Of a stretch of DNA of 64,000 nt, positions 32,201-42,500 are shown one piece after another. Position numbers and translations under genes: made by a program. Each line of letters begins with the position of its first letter. Position 1 is the stretch's first letter. The notes beneath the pieces are model-generated. The model did not search any database, had not been told where the DNA came from, and saw only the letters and a list, made by a program, of their open reading frames with translations. Source of the DNA: Saccharina japonica (Eukaryota > Sar > Phaeophyceae > Laminariales > Laminariaceae); assembly GCA_008828725.1 (NCBI GenBank), contig MEHQ01002323.1:937944-1001943 (forward strand), given 5' to 3'.

Positions 32201-35148
32201 TCTTTTCTTTTTGTAAATATGCGACGGCAGCAATTCCATTTAAACCATCAAGCCGACCACTGAGGCACGAAGAAATCGCAGGGATCTCGCGCTAACATTT
32301 GTTACAACAAATGCGCTGTCCAGAAACATACATACAGTAGTAGGCCCTGCCTACCGCTTACTACCAGTAGCTTTTGAAATCTTACCGGCGTAGTGGTTGG
32401 CGGCCATCTCCTTGGTGGGCCAGATCATCTATTAATACCGTAGAAGCGTATCACAGAAGGGAGAGAGTAGCAGCACACGAGTTGGGGAGTTGGCGACAAA
32501 CCAAACGTCAATACAACGTGGGGCGGCATGGGCGACGAGACACAAGCGGCCAAAAGCCAGTACAAGCAGTTGGGTACCCCGATTCAAGAGAGAGTGTCTA
32601 AGATAAGAGCATTCGGGATTTAAGAGCGGTCAAATAGGCATGTCCCGCCTACACTAAAAGATACCTGGTATATATTGCCCACTACAGCTATGTACTACTT
32701 GTAAGAGCAATGTGTAGTTATACCCCGTTTAGCACTGCACTCCCATTTTGGGGACAAACAACTTGGAATTAGAGTCAAATATGTGGTTATGCGAACTGGA
32801 GTACTAAAAGGGTTAAGAGCGCTTGTTTTGGCTTGTCACGGGACGCTCTTAAATCGGGGTACCCACTGTATAGACAATACCACTACTGCTATTAATACTG
32901 TGATGCTGTGGCCGGAGTATAATCCTCGCTTAGACTCTAATAATACTATGAACAGCAAATGGAGCATATAAGTGGCCGTAAATATAAGCCCCTTTCGAGC
33001 TCAAATACGGTATGATTATCAAACGGAGCTTATAATCCCGGCCAGAGTGCTAAACGGTATATACAGGTGAGGGTAAAGGGTAAAGGTTGAGGGTGACACA
33101 AAGAACAAGGGGCTTCCAGGTTAACTTGTGTTTTTTGCCGATATCCTCCTTCGCTTTGATATGGATGATATGCTATAACAGAGAGCGCGAGGAGTGTAGG
33201 CAACCGAAGAACGCGGTGTGTCGAAGCCTACATATGATGCAGCCTACAGTCAGTCGGTCGTGCTCAGAGGCTGTCCGTTCCACTAACGGGGCTAGTCAGG
33301 CACACGGCATATCATGCGACTGCTGCCGTTCAGCTGGACATACAGGTGTAGACTACAGGTGTGTGCACGGATTCTGTATATATACGACGAGTAGATCCGT
33401 CACGCCGAAGTTACGCGTACGAGGTAAGAACGTTCGCGATTTGAGATTATGTCGGTACCGCCGTATGATACAGGTATACAAGTACACTCGAACAGCAGCA
33501 TCAGTGTACCAGGTGACCAGGTGTGCGAGTACTCCGTACAGGGTACTTTCCTGCCGCACGACGAGCTTGTACATACGATACGAGTACGAAGGAACAACAG
33601 ATTCGAGAACAACAATGCGGGACATGCTTGTACATACGATACGAGTACGAAGGAACAACAGATTCGAGAACAACAATGCGGGACATGCATTGATATACAA
33701 AAAACGCGTAACCGCGGCTGGCTGTGCGGTATTATCGGTGCCGGTGCCGGCATGCTCTACGTACCCTGGTACGCTGTGTATGCTATGTGGGTATAAATAC
33801 ATAAACCCGCCGCTCTCGTGTTTGTTTTATGTGCGTTTTCGCGTTGTGACCAGGTGACGTTGTGGCCATGGCGCTTGTCATCGTTGCTCCGGTCTGCAGC
33901 ACTCGCTCTCTCGTCATATTGTCGACATCAAATACGTATATATCCTAAATGTATGTGTGATATGTGCATGTTTGATCCTGGCGGGTGATTTAGGCGCATT
34001 TATGCACTGCGAGCATGCACGCTCTTCTTCCTCCCTGTCCTTCAGTCCTTCATTCTTCATACCTTCATGGCCACGAGCTTGTAGCCCTTTTTCTCGAAGC
34101 GGGTGATCACCTCGCCCACAAGCTGTCGCTGTACCCCGTCAGGCTTGATGGCCTGCCCCGGGGAGGCGCGGGGGGGGAATGGAGAGTGAGTAGAGAGCAA
34201 AGCTGAGTTGGCGATGAAGGAATTCACGGAAGGCTACATACGTACATAGCAAAAACATGCTTGTTTCAGAGTCAAGGTTACCAGGAACCTGGTAGGCGAC
34301 TATTAATACCTATCCTATGCGATGCTTTGCTGTACAAGTAGGACCGACCTCTTCTCTCTTAGGGTCTGCGGTAGGTGCTGACTTGTTCTGCTGCGTTGGG
34401 TTGGCTCATCGAGAGTGGGAACACTGGTGTACGGCGTAACAGCGCGCAACAGCCAAACACCACAGCTTCACAGGCGAGAGATTGTTCCGCGTTGATGCGT
34501 GACGTACTCGCCGCTCGCCGCACAAAAATATATGTATGGCACATGGTCCCGGTACGTGTAGAATAGAATATCATACCGTTGTTCGTGGGACACGACAAAT
34601 GATGCAAGAACCGCCAACTTGAGCGTCAACGTGCCAACTCGAGGTGAGACTCTCGGCGGTAGACACCATAGCATGGCATGGTGCTGCCGGTGGCTTCAGG
34701 CAGCCCAGCAACAACCTGTGGAAGCTCCGAACAGAAGAAAGCAGAATGGAGCTCGCTGCGAGCAAGAACGACGAGCTCGTGACCGTACACACGTGATTCG
34801 CCGATTTACAGCACCTAGTCTACGAACGACGTCATCTCCAAAAAGGCCAACCAAAGCCCCTTCGAACAAGCCGAGGAGCAGTGCACTCACGATGAACGAG
34901 CGCTCGTTGACGGTGCCCGGTGCTCCCGTGTACGGGAAGCTGGCAGCGGCGCACAGGGCAGGAGAGGACTCCTCATTCTTGGTGGCGACTACGAGGCCGG
35001 CACCCACGGCCAAGGCTCCAGCTCCGAAGCGGAAGGCCGACGACGAAGCCTGCGAGGTCACAGCGGCCGCAGCACTCGACGACAAGCGGCGAGCGGCGAA
35101 AGCCCTCACCGGTCCACGAGCTGCGGCATTTGCTACGCGAGAGAACAT
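29229..35148 (-). CDS. NDPK: Nucleoside diphosphate kinase, organelle-targeted, 6 exons
   Basis: Transfers the gamma phosphate between nucleoside tri- and diphosphates through a phospho-His. Exons: 35148-34891, 34152-34063, 32428-32386, 31726-31583, 30330-30275, 29318-29229 (stop TGA). All junctions are GT-AG and phases close, giving 226 residues. The kinase core (about residue 80 on) shows [18 protein letters not shown] (Lys89), [42 protein letters not shown] and GRNLIHGS with catalytic His195, ending [11 protein letters not shown]. The extra 80 N-terminal residues are Arg/Ala/Ser-rich with no acidic residue until Glu58, plus a hydrophobic stretch near 40-54, which fits a mitochondrial presequence possibly with a membrane anchor (group I NDPK-D-like). 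It is divergent from UGDH with 484 bp between start codons. Confidence 0.95.
30892..30992 (+). repeat. ACCATAGACCCTCGCATCCC element (NDPK intron 4)
   Basis: Preceded by a G tract and GTACTCATGTCGTGCACGG. Contains CCTCGCATCCCTACAATGCC and GTTGGGTTTCCACCAACCAG. Confidence 0.75.
30986..31227. repeat. 122-bp tandem duplication (NDPK intron 4)
   Basis: Two units, each CCAGA(C/T)TGAGAAGGG, GTATTCAT-type block, GCTGATGTTGCAAACATAAG and CCATATCTTGGTGAACAATC. The first follows directly on the element at 30892, whose end it may include. Confidence 0.8.
31852..31940 (+). repeat. ACCATAGACCCTCGCATCCC element (NDPK intron 3)
   Basis: Flanked by G tracts on both sides (31827-31840 and 31939-31948). The left tract follows a short copy of the NDPK exon 4 acceptor region (GTCGACAGGTCTGC at 31812-31825). 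Confidence 0.7.
32100..32220 (+). repeat. GAGTTTCGACGAAATG dispersed repeat
   Basis: Contains ACACACAGCTTGAACAAG, GATGAGTTTCGACGAAATG, CTCATCACAGCTGTTGC and TTTTTGTAAATATGCG. Relatives are at 12212, 44285 and 44465. Confidence 0.65.
32567..32868. mobile_element. GTGGGTACCCCGATTTAAG element, split by a MITE
   Basis: Terminal inverted repeats: CAGTTGGGTACCCCGATTC at the left and CTTAAATCGGGGTACCCACTG at the right (in the window's orientation; 20 bp plus one). The interior matches the intact copy at 46847-47034 (GAGCATTCGGGA, AAGAGCGGTCAA, CCCGCCTA) except for the TTAA-type MITE at 32718-32816. It lies in NDPK intron 2. Confidence 0.8.
32718..32816. mobile_element. TTAA-type MITE nested in another element
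   Basis: Left TTATACCCCGTTTAGCACTG, core GGGGACAAACAACTTGGAAT, right AGTACTAAAAGGGTTAA. The host copy at 46847-47034 lacks it and reads straight across this point. Confidence 0.85.
33567..33688. repeat. Perfect 61-bp tandem duplication (NDPK intron 2)
   Basis: Units 33567-33627 and 33628-33688 appear identical, beginning TTGTACATACGATACGAG and ending GCGGGACATGC. Either very recent or an assembly artefact. Confidence 0.92.
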
Positions 35149-35632
35149 GCTTCAGATAAAAGGTGGAAGGATAGTAGACTGGAAAAATCAAACCGCGAGA
35201 GAGGAGAACCAGGGGACGATTTTGGTACATCCCCGTTAAACATTCGATATGTTCAAGGCCTCCGAAGGTGATATTTCCGAGACAGAACAGGACACGCTCC
35301 ACTGCTGTCCACTGTTCCACCACGCAGCACGTACCTGAAGCCCAGTATTCGTGACACAACTGCACTCACTCGAGACTGCCACGCAGAGCCTGCTCGTTCG
35401 GTGAGTGGCGAAGGAAAAAGGTCGTCTTGCATCTGGTTCCCTTGTTTTTCCCGCGCGTGACGAAGTCCGCGAGGACACAGCATCGCGTTTCCAACGGGCA
35501 GCGTTTTCAGCTTTGCTTTTTCGGTGAATCCTTTGCCAGTTCATACTTTGATTGACTCTTTTTTGTCGGCCCCGCTAACGTGTCACCAACGCGTTCGTCC
35601 TCCCGGTAGGAACAACACCCCCCTCTGTGACC
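35149..35632. promoter_or_regulatory. Divergent promoter region, NDPK / UGDH
   Basis: 484 bp between opposing start codons, so both promoters and both 5' leaders must lie here. No clear TATA box is visible. Bases around the UGDH start (GTGACCATGG) match a good eukaryotic initiation context. Confidence 0.6.
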
Positions 35633-36472
35633 ATGGCCACCGATGAGTTTAAGTACCACATATGCTGCATGGGTGCTGGGTATGTCGGCGGGCCGACCAT
35701 GGCCGTGATTGCGCAACGATGCCCGCACATTAGGGTGTGCGTGGTGGACATCTCGCAGACGCAGGTATGGGGTGATGATGAGAGAACAAACAGAACATTC
35801 ATCGTTCACATTCGCGTTTTTTCCGCGGTGTCCTGAGACACATCTAAACGTCAGAAGGTCTGGCAGCAGTATGGTGGTGCGTACAGCAGTTGCCACGAGC
35901 GCTCCTGATGCGCTGCGGCTGCCACCGCTGCTGCTGTTTCTGCTGCTGCTGCGGCGGCTGCTTCTGCTGTTGTTCTGCAGAAAGAGGTTGTGCTTGGCGG
36001 TATCGTATTTGTCAACGGCCTCGGCAGCGAACAAATACAAACTGCACTGCCGTACGTAGGGTACTGCTTGTACTACATACGACTCGAATGTACTGCTGCT
36101 TGTGTGCTGTGGTCCAGTACGTATAACAGAATAAGTTCCATGAGAACCTCCGCGTGGTGTGTGTTTGTTTTCTTGCTCAGTTCTTGTCTGGCACGTCAGA
36201 CCTTGTCGGGCCTACTGAGTACTGAGGCATCGGCCACTACCCGGAGAGCCCTGGCAAAGACCAGTAGCTTTCCAGTAGCTTTTGAGCTACTGCTGTACCA
36301 GTTTCCGACAGGAAGTGTGGTTACGTAGAAATGTTGATTCATCGCGCATCCAGTATACCCCCCCCCTCGCCACCGGCCCCGGAGGTGTCTCTAATAGGAG
36401 TAGGAACGGCGCTCTGTCTCGAAAGGGAGGCGTGGGCAATGGTCAAATGCCTAAGGCAAGCAACACATGAGT

Positions 36473-36549
<77 letters not shown>

Positions 36550-39500
36550 TATGTCACTTCTGATGATATGAGGTGGAAGTGGGTGAAGGGAGAGCGGGGG
36601 GAGGCGATCGAGGTGGGGCGGGACGGGGGGGGTATACTCATGTCATGCATGGCCTTAGTCGCCCGCGGGGGTCTCTGGGTCCCCCCCCACCCCCCTCCCC
36701 CAGCTGACGTGAGTACGCCGCCGCCCGGCCCCTATATTCGTATATTCTTCTTGCCGCAATATGCGCAATATGGAAGATCGACGCTTGGAATACCGATGAC
36801 CTGCCCATCTACGAACCGGGACTGCTGGAAGTTGTCAAGGAGAGCCGCGGGCGCAACCTGTTCTTTTCGACGGACATCGACTCAGAGATCAAGCGCGCCG
36901 ACATGGTCTTCATCTCCGTCAACACCCCTACCAAGGTGTGTGCGTGTGTTTACCTCGTGCTGCAGCAGCAACAGCAGTAGTGCAGAGCAGTGAGGGTGTA
37001 TTTCAGTCGCTTCAGCTATCGAGTATTAGGTATTAGGGCACGAGGTACCACTCTGTACCGAAATATAAGCACCGTTTTTATTAAATATTAATTTACAAAA
37101 ATTGCTTATATTTTGGGACAGAGTGGTAGGTGATTGGGGCGAAGGAAGCATGGTGTCGGCGTACTGCGCCGGCCGAACATTATGATGTGTGCCCACCACA
37201 TGCCTATGTACCGAAAGAAATGAAGTGAGTTGAGAGTGCGGTTTGTGATAGTATCACACGCTTTGTTCTGCACAACATATTCATACGTTCGTATTAATCT
37301 TATCAGAAGCTAAAGTATCGCATCCCGCTGAAAATCGTCTGTCTGACGCCGACGTTCGGGGCTTAATTAACCCTTATTTACACTACTGAAAAAAGGTGTC
37401 CCAGGCCATTTCCAAGTAGTTGCCCCAGAAAACATGTTGCGGTTCGTAAGGGGTTAAATACGTGAGAAACTTGGAGAAACCACAAACCAGTGGGGGGGGC
37501 ACGGCAGCAATTACGGTAAACCTATGGTAAGAGTAGTGCTGTATAGCAGATAGCAGAAGAATTTGAAGCGTATTTCTTGTGAACGACCGTGCAGGGTGTC
37601 ATCTGTCATCTATCTGCCTCTTCGCAAGCAGCAATTACTCCGTCTCTACGCTTGTACTCTCTACGTCTCTTCCCTTGCGCTACAGTGTAATATGTACCAG
37701 GTACTCGTCCGTGTTTGTGGTTCCACGTTTTGACGTCCGAGTTGTTACATGCACCAACATCACATTCGCGCGAAGACCTTCGTATGATATCCCATCAACC
37801 CCTTTGGGACCCCTTTTAAGGGATAGTGAGCAAAACAATGATAGCTTCGGTGTTATCAGCCGTCTCTATAAGTACCAGTAGCGTGAGCGACCAGCAGCAG
37901 TACGGGCATATACAGTAGGGTCATGATGTCATGATGCGCCCCCCGTGCCGTATGCAGTATGCAGGACGCGCCTTGATTTGTAACTCGAACGCCGATCGGC
38001 GTCATCCCCCAATCACGCACTATTAATAGTTGATTAATAGTACGTAGTGGCCGTTGCTGTAGTCGTCAATGTTATCTTCAATTGTCAATGTTCCCCTCTC
38101 AAGTCCGAAGAGCCCACGGGACGGGAGGGTTATCTGTTTTTTCTATCCCCTTTTGGCCCCGGGATGTGTGTGTGTGTTCTTCACATTAAACCTTCCTTTC
38201 TACCCGTCGACATCCAGCACACCCAGTGTCCGTGCCGATTCTTCATCCTAAAAAGGTACCAGTTCTGTGGTCACAAAACTACGACACAGAGATACTACGC
38301 TCAGTGCAGTAAGCAGATGTAGCGACCAAAACGATGATAACGTTGGTGTGTCAATTATCAACCGTCTACGAGCAGCGTGAGATCATGTGGCGCCCGTACC
38401 GTACCGTTTACAGCAGTACAGGACACCTAATAATAAGAAACAGGCTACGCAATAAGAAACCCAGGCTCATATTTTAGAGGGGAATACGAAATTCGGGAGT
38501 CGTTACATTGCAATTAGTGTAGGAAGCAGCTCTCTAAAATAAGAAATCCAGCCTGGACGAGATTTCCGATTTCTTATTATTAATACGTAGTAGGTGTCCT
38601 TTACTTCTGCATAGCAACCAAAACGATGATAACTTTGGCGTTATCACCCGTCTACGTACGTATATATCAGCAGTGTGAGATCTGAGATCAGGGGGCGCCC
38701 TTACCGCCGTACCGCAAATATACGAGTCCTTGCTTTGTAACTCGGACACCGATTTGTTTAATTCCCCAATCACACGCCGTGGCCGTTACTACTTACTGCT
38801 GTGGTCGTAATCTTTGTATCGTCGATTTTCCCCTCTCGACTCTCGAGTAAGTTCGAAGAGGGTTAACGTTAACCCCTTAAAGTGGGACTGCACCCCCGTT
38901 GTGGGGGGAAAACACTTGGAATTTGAGTTGGTCTTCGGTTCCTGGACAGTGCTGTAGGAAAAGGCGGACCAAAGTAAATACGAGGACCAAATGTTGTTAC
39001 GAGTAAAAATAGGGATTTGTGTACGGTTTTTGTGTGCCGTAGGGACCTATTTGCTAACTGTTGTGGTCCCACGTAATAGTTACATTTGGCATCGGCCAGG
39101 GAGCCAAAAAGGGAGTGTTGCACGGGACACGCACGTTATTTTGCTGTTCTGGCAGGACACATGATAGTAACTCATCACCGTACGTAGTCTAGTCCGCGGT
39201 CACAGGGCAGGCTTCGATAGCTCTCGTAACTATTCCATCTACCTACAACAGTAGTATGGCGTCGGCCATCAAGTGTTGCACGGGACAGACACGCTATTAA
39301 TACCATGCTGTTGTTCTTCATGCTGTTCTCACATGAATTAACCCTTCGCCAAAAGCTATTGTAATACGTAGTAAATAGTGTAATAGTCCGTCGTCACAGG
39401 ACAGGCTCCAATAAAGAGTACGAGTACGCCATACTCGTGCGTATACTTTGAATAGAGGTATTATGCATTGAATAATGTCTTCAGTCCTCAGCTTTGCCTC

Positions 39501-42500
39501 GCTCGCTTTGGGGAGTTGGGAGTTGGACTTGGGCATCTCGTGGTTAAGTCTGCAGCAGTAAGTAGTCAAAGTCGTCACTGTTCTGCTGTCGTCGTCCTAA
39601 AAATACAGATACGAAGCAGAAACAACCCACGTACATATAATATGTATACATGATAGGGCAGAGGGTCACTTTCTCTTGAGGCGTATTTATGTATTTGTGT
39701 ATTTGTGTAATTGTGTGTTGCTGGTGTGTTTTGTGATATCGTTAGGAGGAGATGCCGTGCCGGTGTGTGGGTTTACGCTTCTTGGAATGTCGTTCGCTTG
39801 TCTCTCTGGAGATGGCTTGCCGCTGCTGCCGCTGCTGCAGCTGAGGCGTTGGTTTCGTCCTGGTTACTGTATGTAGTACTTGTAGCCGTGTACAGCAGGA
39901 GTTCCTGTCGGGAGGCCAAGGCAGCCACACACTTTTACCAGGTACCATGTATAGCATACTGTATGCTATGTACTTGGTATAGTGGTATTTATAGCCATTA
40001 CGTTCCGGTTGGCGTCAAATGATATATTAATAGAGCTCGTGTATATATACGAAGTATATTAATATATGTTGTCAGGTGACAAATACCCCCACGTGCATGT
40101 GTAGACGTGGTATGTACCTGGCTAAGAGTTTACCTCTGTTGGTCCTAATTATGCAAAACCAATACTACTGCTTTTCGCTGTTCGACATCTCTTATATTAA
40201 TATTTGAGATGTGAGTCTTGCGGTGGTAACAGCTGTACAAGGTACAGGAGCAGTGCAGCAGCCAGTTCTTTAGTTACGGTTTGCTGTAGATACGGCGCTT
40301 TGTTTCTGAACCTACAGACTCGTAGTAGAACCACAGAGAGCTTACGTTTTGCTGCGTCTTCGTACAGATTTACAGATACAGATACGTAAACATGTCTGTA
40401 TCTCGCTCGTGCTGCTGTTGTACTCATAGACCACTCGTGCTGGTGTAGATATATACGTGTAAACTGCTGCTCGCTGTACCTGTGGTTCCACGTACATCGG
40501 GAAATTGTGCAGTAAAAATCTTGTTCGCGGTTGGTGATAACGATAACAAGCCCAGCCCAACTGCATTCCACCATTCCACCTATACTCTGCCATTGGGGAC
40601 ATACACACTCCCCAAAGACCCAAAGAAGAGACGACTACAGACGACAAACGACCCCCCACCCGGGAGGGGAGATCATCATTAGTGGCTCATTCGACACAGT
40701 GGTTGAGGGTCACTGCTGTGTACGATACGAGTATACCCCTAACCCTGACCAAAGATGTCGGGAGACACGACTTTCAACCCTTGACAGACAGCAGCTTTGC
40801 CTTGACATGCCGTGACTGACACCAAACTACTAGTTGTTACTCGTAGTGTGGAACACTTAGGCCCTGCATCCTTGACAGCGCATGTTTTGCCTTGCTTGAC
40901 ATGTCTCCCGACATATTTTTGACCTGACCCTAACCCAATCAACCAACGTATAGTAGGGTTAGCAATATTTGTCTTGCCACAGCAGTGTGCATCAACCACT
41001 CGTAGTTGCGTCGAAGATCTGGTGAACTTTAACTTTACGACAAACCAACGCCGCAAGATTTACACCTCCAAATGCTATGGTTAGCTTCGAACGCTCCCCA
41101 CCGAATTCACACGCTTCCACCCACATTATTATGACCTCATGTCACGCTCACAATGCTTTCGTCGGTAGGATACATGGGCGAAACACAAATGGTACATATG
41201 ATAGTCCTCAACGCATGCCGTATTATGTGTCGCGACGTCTCGCTTCTTATCTTCTTATGACGTGTTTTGCGTGTTTTCCCAAAAACCCCAAAATGCCACA
41301 CAATATGGAGTGTGGTTGCAGTTGGCACCATACTCGCGCTTGGCACTTGCCACCTTGATTCCACCCCCGACCTGATCCCATGTGGGCCTGAGCCCTCCAA
41401 AACTGACCCTGCGTATGGCATTAGCCGCGTGCAAGACCCACCAAGCACCCCTGATCCCATGCCGACCAAAATCGAGGGTCGGCCCAAGCCAGCAAACCAT
41501 TTCGTCGAATAAGTATCATGCGCTCCTTTAACCCGACCTTTATCATTCCTCCTCCCCTATCTCCATCGCCCTTCCTGCCTGTGGCGTGGACTGGACCGAT
41601 GCATTTGGACGGACGGACACTGCGGGACAGACGACGGGTATCGGCGCCGGCAAGGCTGCCAACATCAAGAACTGCGAGCTGTGCGCCCGCAAGATCGCCG
41701 AGGTGGCCGACACTCCCAAGGTGGTCGTGGAGAAGTCTACCGTGCCCGTGCGCACGGCTGAGGCCGTTCGCCGAGTCCTAGCGACCAACGATCGAGGGGT
41801 CAAGTTCCAGGTGAGAGCTGGCGCGAGCTCGGAGCTCAGGGCTTGGCAGCGAAAAGATGGTGCGATGGTTTATAGCATCCTTTACCCGTCAAGGACAGCC
41901 GTCAAGAACAGCCGTCAAGGAACTGAACTCCCCGCACTAAAAATAGTATATTGAGGGCAACTATGTTTTTGACGGGTCAAAGCTTGGCCGTTAACCGGCA
42001 ACCTTTTACGCAGTCGAGCTTACGACCACTTAGTCGGAGACATCCTATCATTGGCCTACTGCTGACTTTTCGGGGTGTTTCATTGACCAACACACACCAC
42101 ACAATGTTGGCACCGCTGCTCACTCTTGGCACCCTTATCCCACACCCCTTCGAGCTGGCGCAAGCTGGCGGCTGGCCGTCGATGGCCTATGGCATGGTCG
42201 TGGTTGGCACACGGAGGCATCCATGACCGATGCAATTGTTTTTAAGCGTGAGCTTTGGTTGCAGTACTTTATGGGTTTGGACGGGTGACGTGTGCCATCA
42301 ATCCCGAGCAATCTTGGTGGCTAATCAATGCATCCATGGTTAGTATAATGTGGCATGCTATCTGGTGCAATATGGTCTCATACCTGATGTAAATATAAAG
42401 ACATGGTGCAAATAATTAGCAAGGTTTGGTGCTAGCCCATCTCGGCTTGTGATGTCGTATTTAGGAGTTGAGGAACAAGGCAGGCGGTTTGCTTTCGCCA

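Noticed and set aside
35627..35635. GTG at 35627 as the start of UGDH
   Set aside because: Nuclear eukaryotic genes start at ATG; the ATG at 35633 has a good context and matches family length.
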